From contig JAJRTY010000115.1 in assembly GCA_024278055.1 (NCBI GenBank), positions 1-63,884 of the forward strand: DNA of 63,884 nucleotides, read 5' to 3'. Made by a program: the position numbers and the translations under genes. The first letter of the stretch is position 1. Every line of letters begins with the position of its first letter. The notes beneath the pieces are model-generated. The model was not told the origin of the DNA, did no database searches, and worked only from the letters and a program-made list of their open reading frames with translations. Origin of the DNA: Alphaproteobacteria bacterium. GTDB lineage: Bacteria; Pseudomonadota; Alphaproteobacteria; Rhizobiales; JAJFHR01. This document shows positions 1-10,335 of the stretch, piece after piece.

Positions 1-84
1 AGCCAGCCCGCTCCCCCGGCCCAACCACCCCTCAGGGTACCTTTACGGGTGGTTGGGCCGGGGGAGCGGGCTGGCTTCAGGACT
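1..84. repeat. Long palindrome, copy 1 (left end of window)
   Basis: Bases 1-30 are the exact reverse complement of 47-76, with a 16-base loop at 31-46 that holds a GGTACC. The first 57 bases are identical to the last 57 bases of the window. Bases 77-84 (TCAGGACT) complete the right arm, and their complement lies at 63820-63827, outside the 57-base overlap, so the joined element has 38-bp perfect arms. The G/C-rich core resembles the palindrome at 39665-39771. It lies between two convergent genes if the ends are joined, so it could act as a two-way terminator. That role is inference. Confidence 0.9.
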
Positions 85-292
85 AAAATGTCGCTGAAAG
101 CGACTTTCGGGTCAGACACTTACTGTGATCAGAAAAAGCGATGTATCCGACTAATTTCCAAGGGGTGAATTTCTTGGTATGCAAGGACTGACCTTTATTG
201 TGTTCTTCAAAGCGCTTCTTGAGATCATGCGTGCAGCCGACATAATATCTGTCGGACTGTGATTCGCTTTGCAGCATATAAACATATTTCAC
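83..292 (-). pseudogene. GIY-YIG endonuclease-like protein, 3' end lost
   Basis: The 69-codon frame begins at a GTG (KYVYMLQS follows) and has the start of a GIY-YIG domain: YVYMLQS, then YYVG and a KKRFEEHN-like segment up to YIAFSD. Small stand-alone GIY-YIG proteins (UPF0213 type, about 90-100 residues) continue here with a segment containing FE.YLKSGSG, which is missing. Instead the frame runs into the sequence beginning GTCTGAC at 117 and stops with TAG inside the flank of the palindrome. I read this as a gene truncated by insertion of the palindromic element. The upstream codons 293-340 are open but look unlike the family. Confidence 0.6.
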
Positions 293-351
293 GCAGTCCG
301 CCTTCGCCCTTTGGGCTTCGTCGTGACATCCGCTTCGCACGCTCCGACGCT

Positions 352-403
352 GATTGGGTTTTACCCAATCACGCCGTAGCTAGATTTTGGCTTTGCCAAA
401 ATC
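352..403. repeat. Two tandem perfect hairpins beside tRNA-Pro
   Basis: Positions 352-370 form an 8-bp stem with a TTT loop (GATTGGGT/ACCCAATC). Positions 383-403 form a 9-bp stem with a TTT loop (GATTTTGGC/GCCAAAATC). They lie just downstream of the minus-strand tRNA-Pro. They could help end or process that transcript, but no T-tract follows, so they are not classic intrinsic terminators. Confidence 0.5.
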
Positions 404-415
404 AGCGAAGGTGGA

Positions 416-492
416 TGGTCGGAGTGAGAGGATTTGAACCTCCGACCCCGTCGTCCCGAACGACGTGCGCTACCAGGCTGCGCCACACTCCG
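416..492 (-). tRNA. tRNA-Pro (anticodon CGG)
   Basis: A 77-nt cloverleaf on the minus strand. The acceptor arm CGGAGTG pairs with CACTCCG, the anticodon loop reads TTCGGGA with anticodon CGG, the T-loop is GGTTCAAATCC and the 3' CCA is encoded. It decodes CCG. It is divergent from tRNA-Gln, with about 96 bp between them. Confidence 0.95.
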
Positions 493-588
493 ATTGAACC
501 GTGTCATGCCTTGCGACTTGACCCTGATTGCCGGGTACTATATCACCCAAATCGATTGCATGATATCCTCTTAATCGCAATCCTTTGA

Positions 589-663
589 TGGGGCGTAGCC
601 AAGTGGTAAGGCAGTGGGTTTTGATCCCGCCATGCGCAGGTTCGAATCCTGCCGCCCCAACCA
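589..663 (+). tRNA. tRNA-Gln (anticodon TTG)
   Basis: A 75-nt cloverleaf starting TGGGGCG, with the anticodon loop TTTTGAT (anticodon TTG) between GTGGG and CCCGC, a GGTTCGAATCC T-arm and an encoded CCA. It decodes CAA and CAG. It is a normal glutamine tRNA, not a stop-codon suppressor. It ends 37 bp before the asparaginase start. Confidence 0.95.
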
Positions 664-700
664 TCTTTATATCTGTTCATTCATACATTCAGGCCTGATT

Positions 701-1708
701 ATGGACAATCCAGTTCTCATAGAGACAACACGCGGCGGCGTGGTTGAAAGCCGTCATAGAGGCAGCCTTGCTGTTGTTGATAGTGACGGTCGTACCCGTT
801 TCAGTCTTGGCGACATAAATACGCCAGTATTCCCGCGCTCGGCCATCAAGGCGTTGCAGGCGGTTGCATCATTTGAAACCGGGGCCATTGAAAAATTCAC
901 CCTGGGCAATGCAGAAATAGCCATTGCCTGCGCCTCGCACACCGGCGAGCCGGAACATGTTGTCACCGCTGAAGGTATTCTTAACAAAGCCGGTCTTGGC
1001 CGCGATGATCTTGAATGTGGTCCCCATTGGCCATCTTATGAAACCGCAGCGCTAAATCTTGCCGGCAAGGGCGAACGCCCGTGTTCCTTACACAACAATT
1101 GTTCCGGTAAACATGCCGGAATGCTGATTTCTGCCGTATGTCAGGGGCATCAGACTTCAGGATATATAAAGCCTGAACATGACGTGCAGCAACGTGTCAG
1201 AAGCGTTATTGAGAATTTTTGCGATATTGATCTGAGCGATGCGCCGATGGGGATTGACGGCTGTTCACTGCCAAACTGGGCCATACCACTGGAAAAACTG
1301 GCCTATGGTTTTGCCAGGTTTGGCACCGGTGAGAACTGTGAGCGGGAACGAGCAAAATTATGCCGGCAAATCAGATCAGCGGTGGCTGAACATCCTTTCA
1401 TGGTGGCGGGAACGGGTCGCTTTTGCACCCGCGTCATGGAACAACTGGGCCAGCAGGCGTTTGTTAAAACCGGAGCTGAGGGCGTTTTTTGCGCCAGTCT
1501 GCCGCAACTGGGTTTGGGGTTGGCGCTGAAAATTGATGATGGTGCCTCACGCAGCTCCGAAGTGGTTCTTGCCCACCTGTTGCAAAAACTGGGCGTGGTT
1601 GATGCGGATGAATTTCGCTGCGAACTTGAACCCGGAATTTTGAACCGCAACAGCATCAAAACCGGTGTTATTAGAGCAGCCTCAGTGCTGGAAGATTTAA
1701 CAATCTAA
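701..1708 (+). CDS. L-asparaginase, rhizobial (Asparaginase_II) type
   Basis: A 335-residue cytoplasmic enzyme predicted to hydrolyse L-asparagine to aspartate and ammonia. It belongs to the Asparaginase_II (PF06089) family typified by the thermolabile Rhizobium etli enzymes, unrelated in fold motif to the E. coli type. The family's SxxK catalytic dyad is visible in FPRSAIKAL, and the conserved CASHTGE and NNCSGKHAGM segments follow. Length is normal for the family. The start at 701 (MDNPVLIE) is chosen because homology begins there; upstream codons run into tRNA-Gln. It converges on, and overlaps by 4 bp, the next gene. Confidence 0.9.
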   Translation: MDNPVLIETTRGGVVESRHRGSLAVVDSDGRTRFSLGDINTPVFPRSAIKALQAVASFETGAIEKFTLGNAEIAIACASHTGEPEHVVTAEGILNKAGLGRDDLECGPHWPSYETAALNLAGKGERPCSLHNNCSGKHAGMLISAVCQGHQTSGYIKPEHDVQQRVRSVIENFCDIDLSDAPMGIDGCSLPNWAIPLEKLAYGFARFGTGENCERERAKLCRQIRSAVAEHPFMVAGTGRFCTRVMEQLGQQAFVKTGAEGVFCASLPQLGLGLALKIDDGASRSSEVVLAHLLQKLGVVDADEFRCELEPGILNRNSIKTGVIRAASVLEDLTI

Positions 1709-3045
1709 CTCACCACATTTCCAGAAATCCTAAGGTTATCAAAAGCGGCAGCATTGGCGCTGTCGATTAAATCCTGGGATAAGGTTTTGCCATAATCAAA
1801 TCCGGCGATGGCGTGGGTTTTCGAACCGGAAATCAGATTATTGGCAATCAACGCTTTGCCTGCGCCTTGCGAGATGCTTGCCGCAATACCGATGCGGGAT
1901 TTACGCACAATATTGTTGGTGGCACTGACGTCACGCATGTATTTGCCCCATCCCAAGGCAATTCCGATTCGCGGCGCGTTTTCAACCAGATTGCCGGAAA
2001 CCAGCGTATCCGCCTCAACACCGATACCGATACCACGCAAATCTTCCTCGCCTTCGCGCACAAACAGGTTGCGGATAATATTATTGGCACAGACCCCCAG
2101 CCGCCCGCCATTGTTGAAATTGGTAATGGAGACACCGGCAGCGGCATCTTCGACAATATTCTGGGCAATCACCGCACCCTCAAAGCCGAATTCAGCATAA
2201 AGGGCGACTTCTTTTATGCGCGAACACGAATTGCCGATGATCTGGCAGGCTGACCCGGCATTGGAACGCACCGCAGAAAAGGCGCAATCGGAAATACGGT
2301 TCTGGCTGGCCATAACATTATGGGCACGGAAAATATTGATACCATTGCCATTCTGCCCCGAGCCACCGTCGACGGTTGCGATGTTTTCAATGCGGTTTTG
2401 GCTAACAATTGTGCCGTCTTCGGATTTTTGCGATCGCCACACCAAAATACCGTTGTTGTCGCAATCATGCACATGATTGGCGGTGATAATCAGGCCATTG
2501 GCATCAATGGAAAACAGGGCAGCTTTTCGCGCCTGCGCCAATTCGCAATTATCAATTCTGCCGGAAACACTTCGCAAGGAAATGCAATTGGCTGAACTGT
2601 CATAAATGCGGCAATCCTGCAAACTTAATCGGGCCGCATCCTGCGCCACAAACAAGGCACTGCGCGACAAATCAAGCATGTTGCCTTTGAGAACGAGGCC
2701 GCGCAGCGATATATTGCGGGAACCATTTGCACTCAACAATCCACCACCACCATCATAGCTGAGCACGGATTGTCCCGGCACACCGATGAGCTGCAAACCT
2801 GAGGGCAGGGTGATATTGCTCACCGCATAATCGCCACCCGGCAAAAACAACGGCAACTGCTTCGCTGCCGCCTGATCAATAGCACGCTGCAACGCCGCAG
2901 TTTGATCGCCCCCCCCGGTTTCAACACCAAGATCGCGCGCATTAAGAGCGCTCGGCAAGGTTTGCGCCCGCGTTTGCAGCGAAAGCCCCGAAGTCAAAAC
3001 CCCGGCACCTGCAACTGTCAAAAAAAACCGTCTGGAAAAAACCAT
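1705..3045 (-). CDS. Tat-exported parallel beta-helix protein (TIGR03808 type)
   Basis: A 446-residue protein with a twin-arginine signal peptide (FSRRFFLTVAGAG, cleavage near TRAQ at about residue 28). The mature part has successive short repeats rich in N/G/I, such as ISGN and IIGN, typical of a right-handed parallel beta-helix of the pectate-lyase fold. It fits the alphaproteobacterial TIGR03808 family, whose members have a Tat signal plus beta-helix repeats and no known substrate. It acts in the periplasm if the signal works. Monocistronic; ends with TAG overlapping the convergent asparaginase end. Confidence 0.85.
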   Translation of the reverse strand: MVFSRRFFLTVAGAGVLTSGLSLQTRAQTLPSALNARDLGVETGGGDQTAALQRAIDQAAAKQLPLFLPGGDYAVSNITLPSGLQLIGVPGQSVLSYDGGGGLLSANGSRNISLRGLVLKGNMLDLSRSALFVAQDAARLSLQDCRIYDSSANCISLRSVSGRIDNCELAQARKAALFSIDANGLIITANHVHDCDNNGILVWRSQKSEDGTIVSQNRIENIATVDGGSGQNGNGINIFRAHNVMASQNRISDCAFSAVRSNAGSACQIIGNSCSRIKEVALYAEFGFEGAVIAQNIVEDAAAGVSITNFNNGGRLGVCANNIIRNLFVREGEEDLRGIGIGVEADTLVSGNLVENAPRIGIALGWGKYMRDVSATNNIVRKSRIGIAASISQGAGKALIANNLISGSKTHAIAGFDYGKTLSQDLIDSANAAAFDNLRISGNVVS

Positions 3046-3245
3046 AAACTTACCCCTTGTTGCATTGCGGCAAACAGCCTAGCAAAAAGAAGTAAATTTT
3101 CAGCAATAAAGGCTCACCCACCCCTGAACCCCCGGAACGGCTCCGTGCCTCCACACAGAAGCTTGTCCGGCAACTGTTCGCTTGTCAGGCCAGAGGCTTC
3201 GGTCTCCAGGTATTTCGCATTGACCCAGCCAATAGCCTCACCAAC

Positions 3246-4232
3246 TCAAATGCCCAACAACCCAAACAATCTTTCCGCTGCCCCTGCCGCAGTCACCACA
3301 CCGCTGCGCACATCGCGTTCAGCTGCTGCAATTTCTGCGTCAGCCTGCGGGTGGTCGCGCAGCCGTGCCATCAGGCTGTCTTCGAGCAGGGACCACATCC
3401 ATCTGACCTGCTGGTTCTGGCGTCTTTCATCGAACTCGCCTGATGCTTTCATCACCTGGTGGTGGCGCTCAATTTCCTGCCACAGGTGATCCAGACCGTC
3501 GTTTTCAAGGCCGCTGATGGTGATTACCGGCGGTGACCAGTTGGGGGACACCGGTGTGAGGATATTTAACGCCCCGCGGTATTCTGCCGCCGCTTTGCTG
3601 GCGCGGTCCTTGTTGCTGCCATCGGCCTTGTTAATGGCAATCATGTCGGCAATTTCAAGCACACCCTTTTTGATGCCCTGCAATTCGTCGCCGGCACCCA
3701 TCAACATCAACACTAAAAAGAAATCGACCATTTCGGCAACAGCGGTTTCCGACTGGCCGATACCGACGGTCTCAACGATAATGATGTCAAAACCGGCGGC
3801 TTCACACAACAGGATTGTCTCGCGGGTCTTGCGCGTCACACCGCCCAGGGTGCCCGAAGCAGGTGAGGGCCGGATGAAGGCTGACCTGTCGACGGACAGC
3901 CGTTCCATGCGGGTTTTATCGCCTAAAATTGAACCGCCGGTGCGCTGGCTTGAAGGATCAACCGCAAGCACGGCAACCTTATGCCCGGTGTGAGTGAGAT
4001 TGCTGCCAAGCGTGTCGATAAGCGTGCTCTTGCCCACACCGGGAACACCGGTAATACCGATGCGCCGGGCCTTGCCGGTGAACGGTAACAGGGATTGCAG
4101 AAGACCTTGCGCCAGTGCCAGATGGTCGCGGCGTTTGGATTCTATTAAAGTTATGGCGCGGGCCAGAGCGGTACGGTTGCCCTCTTTAATACCGGAGGCC
4201 AGAGTTTGTATATCAATCCCCGCAAGGCTCAT
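3246..4232 (-). CDS. meaB: MeaB/ArgK family G-protein chaperone of methylmalonyl-CoA mutase
   Basis: 328 residues. A P-loop GTPase that loads and protects the B12 cofactor of methylmalonyl-CoA mutase. The Walker A motif is GVPGVGKST (Lys68), followed by [20 protein letters not shown], the Mg/switch region of the family, and NKADGSNKD as the NKxD guanine-specificity motif. Its ATG overlaps the mutB stop as ATGA, so it is translated with the mutase subunits. The 200 bp downstream, to the beta-helix gene, show no gene. Confidence 0.95.
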   Translation of the reverse strand: MSLAGIDIQTLASGIKEGNRTALARAITLIESKRRDHLALAQGLLQSLLPFTGKARRIGITGVPGVGKSTLIDTLGSNLTHTGHKVAVLAVDPSSQRTGGSILGDKTRMERLSVDRSAFIRPSPASGTLGGVTRKTRETILLCEAAGFDIIIVETVGIGQSETAVAEMVDFFLVLMLMGAGDELQGIKKGVLEIADMIAINKADGSNKDRASKAAAEYRGALNILTPVSPNWSPPVITISGLENDGLDHLWQEIERHHQVMKASGEFDERRQNQQVRWMWSLLEDSLMARLRDHPQADAEIAAAERDVRSGVVTAAGAAERLFGLLGI

Positions 4233-6391
4233 TCAGCGGCATCCTGAGCATATCCCAGTTTCGCATTGAGTTTGGCAATCAAATCGCTGGCAGCCTCGGT
4301 GATGACGGTGCCCGGCGGAAAAATAGCAACAGCCCCGGCTTGATAAAGCGCGTCATAATCCTGCGGTGGGATGACACCTCCCGCCACAATCATAATATCG
4401 CCACGGCCCAGCTTTTCCAGCTCACGCTTTAGTTCCGGCACCAGCGTCAAATGACCGGCAGCAAGCGAACTCGCACCAATAATATGCACGTCATTTTCAA
4501 CCGCCTGACGCGCTGCTTCTTCCGGGGTCTGGAATAAAGGTCCGATGTCCACATCAAAACCGAGATCAGCAAAGGCCGAGGCAATCACCTTTTGCCCGCG
4601 GTCATGGCCATCCTGCCCCATCTTGGCAATGAGAATGCGCGGCCGCCGGCCATCGCTTTTTTCAAACGCTGAAACCTCTGCCAGCACATCATCAATGTCT
4701 TTATCCTGTTTACTCATTTCAGCGCGGTAAACTCCTGATATGGCCGAGGCCTCAGCGCGGTGACGGCCAAACACCTTCTCCATTGCGTCACTGATTTCAC
4801 CCACCGTAGCCATGTTGCGTGCAGCCACAATAGCGCATTCCAGTAAATTTCCGTTACCGGATTTTGCAACTGTGCTTAAATCGTCAAGAGCAGCACGGCA
4901 TGCCCCTTCATCGCGTGTCGCCCTCAGGCGCCGCAACTTTGCCAGCTGGGTGCTGCGTACGGCCTGATTGTCAACTTTCAGGACGTCGATGTTTTCCTTC
5001 TTCGTAAGGCGGTATTTATTAACACCGACAACGGTTTGCGCTCCACTGTCGATGCGGGCTTGCGTGCGCGCAGAGGCTTCTTCAATGCGCCGTTTGGGCA
5101 GGCCGTTTTCCAGCGCCTTGGTCATACCGCCAAGCTCTTCCACCTCGCAGATATGCCCCCATGCTTTTGCTGCCAGATCATGGGTCAGGCGTTCGAGGTA
5201 ATAACTGCCGCCCCACGGATCGATGGTGCGCGTTGCGCCGGTTTCATGTTGCAAAAACAATTGGGTGTTGCGCGCAATGCGGGCGGAAAAATCAGTCGGC
5301 AGGGCCAACGCTTCATCCAGTGCATTGGTGTGCAGGGATTGCGTGCCACCGTGAACAGCCGCCATTGCTTCAACACAAGTGCGCGATACATTGTTAAAAA
5401 CATCCTGAGCCGTCAGGCTCCAGCCGCTGGTCTGGCAATGGGTGCGCAGGCTCAAAGATCTTGCGTCTTTTGGCTCAAACGGTTTGATCATCTTGGCCCA
5501 CAACATGCGGGCAGCCCTGAGTTTGGCAACCTCCATAAAATAATTCATACCCACGGCCCAGAAAAACGACAGGCGCGGGGCAAAATCATCGATGTTCAAC
5601 CCGGCGGCAACACCGGTGCGGGCATATTCCAGCCCGTCAGCAAGTGTGTAGGCCAGCTCCAGATCAGCGCTGGCTCCGGCCTCTTGCATATGGTAGCCGG
5701 AAATCGAAATCGAGTTGAACCTGGGCATGTTTTTGGACGTGTACGAAAAAATATCGGCGATGATTTTCATCGAGTGTTTGGGCGGGTAAATATAGGTATT
5801 GCGCACCATAAACTCTTTGAGCACATCGTTCTGGATTGTGCCGGTAAGCTTTTCAACCGGCACGCCCTGTTCTTCACCGGCCACAATGAACAGCGCCAGA
5901 ATGGGGATGACCGCGCCGTTCATGGTCATCGATACGCTCATCTCATCGAGCGGAATTGAATCAAACAAAATGCGCATGTCATAGATTGAATCAATCGCCA
6001 CCCCGGCCATGCCAACGTCACCAATGACGCGTGGGTGATCAGAATCATACCCCCGGTGAGTGGCAAGATCAAAAGCGATCGACAGGCCCTTTTGACCGCC
6101 GGCCAGATTGCGCCGGTAAAACGCATTGGAAAGCTCAGCGGTTGAAAACCCGGCATACTGGCGTATGGTCCACGCTCGCGTCGTGTACATTGTCGGGTAG
6201 GGCCCGCGCAAATAAGGCGCTATGCCGGGATAGGTGTTGAGGAAGTCGAGGTCTTCAATGTCGTCGCGTGAATAAGCCGATTTGACATCAATGCCCTCAG
6301 GCGTGGACCATATGTCTTCATGGGCGGCTGAGCGAGTTGTCGCCGCGGTGTGCTTGAAGGCGAGGTTTGAAAAATCAGGTATTTTACTCAT
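4229..6391 (-). CDS. mutB: Methylmalonyl-CoA mutase, large (catalytic) subunit
   Basis: A 720-residue B12-dependent enzyme interconverting (R)-methylmalonyl-CoA and succinyl-CoA, the last step of propionate and branched-chain residue catabolism. The N-terminal TIM barrel carries the family's [19 protein letters not shown] region and [12 protein letters not shown]. The C-terminal cobalamin domain has GQDGHDRG (the DxHxxG lower-ligand motif, near residue 600) and GGVIPPQD. Start at 6391 (MSKIPDF): its ATG lies within the mutA stop as ATGAGTAA, an 8-bp overlap that implies translational coupling. Start codons further upstream fall deep in mutA. Confidence 0.97.
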   Translation of the reverse strand: MSKIPDFSNLAFKHTAATTRSAAHEDIWSTPEGIDVKSAYSRDDIEDLDFLNTYPGIAPYLRGPYPTMYTTRAWTIRQYAGFSTAELSNAFYRRNLAGGQKGLSIAFDLATHRGYDSDHPRVIGDVGMAGVAIDSIYDMRILFDSIPLDEMSVSMTMNGAVIPILALFIVAGEEQGVPVEKLTGTIQNDVLKEFMVRNTYIYPPKHSMKIIADIFSYTSKNMPRFNSISISGYHMQEAGASADLELAYTLADGLEYARTGVAAGLNIDDFAPRLSFFWAVGMNYFMEVAKLRAARMLWAKMIKPFEPKDARSLSLRTHCQTSGWSLTAQDVFNNVSRTCVEAMAAVHGGTQSLHTNALDEALALPTDFSARIARNTQLFLQHETGATRTIDPWGGSYYLERLTHDLAAKAWGHICEVEELGGMTKALENGLPKRRIEEASARTQARIDSGAQTVVGVNKYRLTKKENIDVLKVDNQAVRSTQLAKLRRLRATRDEGACRAALDDLSTVAKSGNGNLLECAIVAARNMATVGEISDAMEKVFGRHRAEASAISGVYRAEMSKQDKDIDDVLAEVSAFEKSDGRRPRILIAKMGQDGHDRGQKVIASAFADLGFDVDIGPLFQTPEEAARQAVENDVHIIGASSLAAGHLTLVPELKRELEKLGRGDIMIVAGGVIPPQDYDALYQAGAVAIFPPGTVITEAASDLIAKLNAKLGYAQDAAE

Positions 6392-7742
6392 TGTCGCCTC
6401 CGGGGCGGAGAACCGGGACCGGTTGTTCATCGGTGTTTTCAAACCGGTTGACGCCAACCAGCACTTCTTTTCCCGATTCTATATTGCCCTGACGCGTTGC
6501 TTCAACTTCGGCAATTTTTGATTGCACCATTTTTGATTTCAATGCCGCGACAATACCGCCTTCAGCTTCAATTTCCTGAAACAGGCCCCAGGCTTTTTCA
6601 ATCATCTGATCTGTGAGGTTCTCGATGAACCATGACCCGCCGGCAGGATCGCTCACATGGGCGAGGTGAGCTTCTTCGCTCAGGACAATATGGGTATTGC
6701 GTGCAATGCGGCGGCCAAAACCATCAGGCAATCCAAGTGCTTCAGTATACGGCGAAATGGTAACGCTCGATGCTCCGCCAACATTGGCGGCAAAACAGGC
6801 GGTAGTTGCCCGCAACATATTCACCCACGGGTCACGCGCCGCCATCATGCGCCGGGCGGTTTCCAGCTTGATGTGAGCGCATTGGGCCTCGATGCCGCAG
6901 GCCATGGTAATTTGCGACCAGATTTCCCTGAATGCCCGCAGCTTGGCAATATTGAGAAATACATCAGCATCCACATTGAGCAGAAAGCAGATTTGCCGGG
7001 CAGCCACTTTCAGGTCCATACCCGCCCGCTCCATCGCCCGCAGATAAGCAACGCCGGTTGCCGCAGCTATGGCAATTTCCTGGACTTCAGATGCCCCCCT
7101 GCGCATATCGACGCCCAGAGCAGCAACGCCCGGGGTCAGGGTTGCAGTCTTTTGTGCAACCTCGATGGCGCGCTCAAGGGATACGTCGGCTTCATTGTGC
7201 CGGGCCATCAATCCAATCGGATCAATTAAAAATGCCCCTTGAGCTTTGGTGGTGATTTGCTGATTTTGCCACAGGCCCGACAGCAGGTTCGCCATTTCAA
7301 TTGCACGACCTCCGGCATCCAGTTCAACCGGCACCATGTCGAGAAAAACCCCATCCAGTACCTTTTCGAGATCGGAAAGACTGTTGACGACAATGCCGCC
7401 GCAAACACCATCATCTATCTTCAGACGAATTGCCGTGACACCGCCCGCCAGATCATCAAGGATTTCCTTGTTTGTCTGATCAATATCGGGATGCGAAAAA
7501 CTCTGGCACAGATGGATTGATACATGTCGCCCGCCGCGTCGAAAAGGAGCCTCTCCCGGCACTCCGACATCATGCGGGCGATCATTGTGGTTGTAATAGA
7601 GCGGCTCAATGCGGATATCATCATAGGTGTGTGACACCAGACGCTGGTCAAATTCAGCACCCTTCAGTGTCTTTTCCACCAGATCAAGCCAGTCTTCATG
7701 GTCTGGACTGGGAAATTCGTCACCAAGGGAAAAATCGCTCAT
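6384..7742 (-). CDS. mutA: Methylmalonyl-CoA mutase, small subunit lacking the B12 domain
   Basis: 452 residues. Homologous to the barrel domain of the mutase, with [13 protein letters not shown] and [10 protein letters not shown], but without the DxHxxG cobalamin-binding motif and with no C-terminal flavodoxin-like domain. Long small subunits such as that of Propionibacterium have a degenerate version of that domain (about 630 residues), so this is the short form. It is predicted to be a non-catalytic partner of MutB. First gene of the mutA-mutB-meaB operon. Confidence 0.9.
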   Translation of the reverse strand: MSDFSLGDEFPSPDHEDWLDLVEKTLKGAEFDQRLVSHTYDDIRIEPLYYNHNDRPHDVGVPGEAPFRRGGRHVSIHLCQSFSHPDIDQTNKEILDDLAGGVTAIRLKIDDGVCGGIVVNSLSDLEKVLDGVFLDMVPVELDAGGRAIEMANLLSGLWQNQQITTKAQGAFLIDPIGLMARHNEADVSLERAIEVAQKTATLTPGVAALGVDMRRGASEVQEIAIAAATGVAYLRAMERAGMDLKVAARQICFLLNVDADVFLNIAKLRAFREIWSQITMACGIEAQCAHIKLETARRMMAARDPWVNMLRATTACFAANVGGASSVTISPYTEALGLPDGFGRRIARNTHIVLSEEAHLAHVSDPAGGSWFIENLTDQMIEKAWGLFQEIEAEGGIVAALKSKMVQSKIAEVEATRQGNIESGKEVLVGVNRFENTDEQPVPVLRPGGDNE

Positions 7743-7820
7743 CGCTAGGCCTTAAGTTTTATTGCACCGCACAATCATAGCGTCTTTTGCAAAAAAACCC
7801 AAGGTTTCATGTCCTGTCCT

Positions 7821-8192
7821 TTAGACGAAACCGCCAAGGCCGGAAATTGAGCCAACCACATCGCTCACCAGTTCTTCACCGGCGTTTTCCTTGGCATATC
7901 CGATAACTTCCTTGCCCGCACTTTGAATGTCGCCCATGCTCATGCCGGCACTTTGAAGTTTGCCTAACGCTGCCATGGCACCGCCACCAAACGCTCCCAT
8001 CAGCCCGCCGCCACCGCTGTCGCCAAATTCATCGGCAAATTCTGATGCACCGGGCAGGGCTGCGAACAATTCGCCGACTTTATCCGCCGGGCCTTCCGAT
8101 TTTACCAGTTGCAGAATAATACCAATGGCTTTTTTCGCCAGCGCTTCGTCAATTCCAGTGGCGGCAACAATGCGGCCGATGAGTTCTTCCAT
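7821..8192 (-). CDS. Small helical protein of DUF2267/DUF2780-like type
   Basis: 123 residues, no signal peptide or membrane segment. The N-terminal half is helical with charged repeats (EELIGRIVAATGI, VKSEGPADKVGELFAALPGA) in the style of DUF2267/DUF2780 proteins. A glycine-rich linker (about residues 58-75) follows, then a second helical stretch. Function unknown. A plausible ribosome binding site (GGAGAAAAAC) precedes the ATG. It is divergent from the HerA-like gene, with 134 bp between the starts. Confidence 0.65.
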   Translation of the reverse strand: MEELIGRIVAATGIDEALAKKAIGIILQLVKSEGPADKVGELFAALPGASEFADEFGDSGGGGLMGAFGGGAMAALGKLQSAGMSMGDIQSAGKEVIGYAKENAGEELVSDVVGSISGLGGFV

Positions 8193-8326
8193 AGGTTTTT
8201 CTCCGGTTTATGAACATGTTTCTGTACACATATTGCATGCGTGTTGCATGTTCTTCAAGACATCTGTTTGCATTGTGGCGGCAAATCTCGTTAGAGTGCA
8301 AAAAACTGGAACGCCTAAGGATTTTT

Positions 8327-9847
8327 ATGGGACCCGACAATACAATTTATCTTGGCACCAGCGTTAAGCCGGAAGTGCTCAATTTAAAACTCGCCAACCG
8401 CCACGGCCTCATTGCCGGGGCCACCGGTACCGGCAAGACCGTCACCTTGCAGATCATGGCTGAAGGCTTTGCCAAACAGGGCGTGCCGGTATTCTGCGCT
8501 GACGTGAAGGGTGATCTTGCCGGACTGTCAATGGCCGGGGAATCAAAAGATTTTCTGGAAAAGCGCGCCAAAACCATCGGTTTTGATGCGGAGTATATTT
8601 ACGAGGATTTCCCTGTTGTTTTCTGGGATCTGTTTGGCGAACAGGGCCATCCCATCCGCACCACCATTTCCGAAATGGGACCCTTGTTGCTGGCGCGGCT
8701 GCTGGGATTGAATGACACTCAGGAAGGGGTGTTGAATATCGCCTTCCGCCTGGCGGATGATGAAAAACTCGCACTGCTGGATATGAAGGACCTGCGCGCA
8801 CTGATGGTGCATGTGGCGCAACGCGCCAAGGAGTTGACCATGCAATATGGTGCGGTCAGTAAAATGTCGGTCGGAGCCATTCAGCGCCGCCTGTTGAGCC
8901 TTGAAGACCAGGGCGCGGACATGTTTTTCGGTGAGCCGGCCCTTGAGATTTCTGATCTAATGCGCACCACAAATGATGGCCGCGGCTATATCAATATTCT
9001 GGCCGCCGACAAATTGATGTTGTCGCCCAAACTCTATGCCACTTTTCTTCTGTGGATGTTGTCGGAACTGTTTGAAGAACTGCCCGAAGTCGGCAATCCC
9101 GACAAACCCAAGCTGGTATTTTTCTTTGACGAAGCCCATTTGTTGTTCAGTGAAGCCCCCAAAGTTTTGATGAAAAAAGTCGAGCAGGTTGTCCGTCTCA
9201 TCCGCTCCAAGGGCGTCGGCGTTTATTTTGTTACCCAAAACCCGCTTGATGTGCCCGACGTGGTGCTGGGGCAACTGGGCAACCGGGTGCAACATGCCTT
9301 GCGCGCTTTTACGCCGCGTGACCAAAAAGCGGTGAAAGCTGCCGCTGAAACCTTTCGCCCAAACAAGGATTTCAACGTCAATCGGGTGATCATGGAACTG
9401 GGCGTGGGCGAGGCTTTGGTATCAACACTGGAGAAAAAAGGCGTGCCGTCGATTGTTCAGCGCACCTTGATCAGGCCGCCGTCATCGCGCATGGGACCGA
9501 TCACGCCAAAAGAACGTAAAGGTGTGATGCAAGAAAGCCCCGTCTACGGTATTTATGACGAAGCGATTGACCGTAATTCAGCTTACGAGGTTTTGGCCAA
9601 ACGTGCCGAGGCCAAGGCGGAAGCTGAAGAAGCGCGGCAAAAGGCCGAGACCAAAGCAAAAACTAGAAAGCGCGGCTCATTTACAGTGCCAAAAATGAGC
9701 CCGCGGCGCAGAGCGCCGGCGCGCCGCCGCTCACGCGCTCAATCGACAACCCAGTCGGTGGTCAATTCCGTTCTCAGATCAATGGGAACCCAGATTGGCC
9801 GTGCATTGGTAAGAGGATTGCTGGGGACAATTAAAAAGGGATTTTAA
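8327..9847 (+). CDS. HerA-type DUF853 ATPase
   Basis: A 506-residue cytoplasmic ATPase of the HerA/FtsK superfamily, DUF853 branch. The Walker A is GATGTGKT (Lys37); a Walker B is seen as [12 protein letters not shown] (about residue 265), and a conserved arginine-rich region around [15 protein letters not shown] follows. The C-terminal 70 residues are K/R/A-rich and could bind DNA. The family is widespread in proteobacteria with no settled function; DNA translocation is the usual inference. The start at 8327 follows an AAGG 6 bp upstream; earlier in-frame starts lack homology. Confidence 0.88.
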   Translation: MGPDNTIYLGTSVKPEVLNLKLANRHGLIAGATGTGKTVTLQIMAEGFAKQGVPVFCADVKGDLAGLSMAGESKDFLEKRAKTIGFDAEYIYEDFPVVFWDLFGEQGHPIRTTISEMGPLLLARLLGLNDTQEGVLNIAFRLADDEKLALLDMKDLRALMVHVAQRAKELTMQYGAVSKMSVGAIQRRLLSLEDQGADMFFGEPALEISDLMRTTNDGRGYINILAADKLMLSPKLYATFLLWMLSELFEELPEVGNPDKPKLVFFFDEAHLLFSEAPKVLMKKVEQVVRLIRSKGVGVYFVTQNPLDVPDVVLGQLGNRVQHALRAFTPRDQKAVKAAAETFRPNKDFNVNRVIMELGVGEALVSTLEKKGVPSIVQRTLIRPPSSRMGPITPKERKGVMQESPVYGIYDEAIDRNSAYEVLAKRAEAKAEAEEARQKAETKAKTRKRGSFTVPKMSPRRRAPARRRSRAQSTTQSVVNSVLRSMGTQIGRALVRGLLGTIKKGF

Positions 9848-9873
9848 CGGGGGAAGAAAAAGGAGTTGAACAT

Positions 9874-10335
9874 ATGCGTTTAACAGTTTTATTCATCATA
9901 CTTACCCTCGGCATCCAGGGAGCGTGGGCCGCCGGTGATACGGCAAATTCCGGGACAAAAGTTGTTGAGACGGGGCAACCTTTCAACAGTTACCTGAAAA
10001 AACTCAAATCAGCCATACGCGCCAACAAGATGGGAATAGTTGCCGAAGCCTGTGCCACTTGTGGCGCCAGGGCCATCGGCGTGACAATACCGGGAAACCG
10101 GGTGGTGATGATCTTCAATCCTTATTTTGCCGTACGCATGTTAAAGGCCAGCCAAGCCGCCGGTATTGAAGCACCATTACGTCTCTATATCACTGAAAAT
10201 TCAGATAAAACCGCTAGGCTGACGTATCGCACCGCCAGTTCAGTCTTTGGTGTCTATAAAGTCCCCGCACTCGATAAGATGGCAAAAGAACTCGATAAGA
10301 TTATCGCGAAAATTGTGACTCAGGCCGGGAATTAA
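9874..10335 (+). CDS. Exported DUF302 domain protein
   Basis: 153 residues with a signal peptide (cleavage after GAWA, about residue 20). The mature part matches DUF302: an alpha-beta domain with MGIVAEACATCGARAIG and VVMIFNPYFAVRML. The two cysteines in ACATCG could bind a metal or form a disulphide. A strong AAAGGAG lies 8 bp before the ATG. It overlaps the end of the converging GST gene by 4 bp and is probably cotranscribed with the HerA-like gene 26 bp upstream. Confidence 0.75.
   Translation: MRLTVLFIILTLGIQGAWAAGDTANSGTKVVETGQPFNSYLKKLKSAIRANKMGIVAEACATCGARAIGVTIPGNRVVMIFNPYFAVRMLKASQAAGIEAPLRLYITENSDKTARLTYRTASSVFGVYKVPALDKMAKELDKIIAKIVTQAGN

Noticed and set aside
416-663. Suppressor tRNA in the window
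   Set aside because: Both tRNAs have normal anticodons, CGG (Pro) and TTG (Gln). Neither reads UAA or UAG without mutation.
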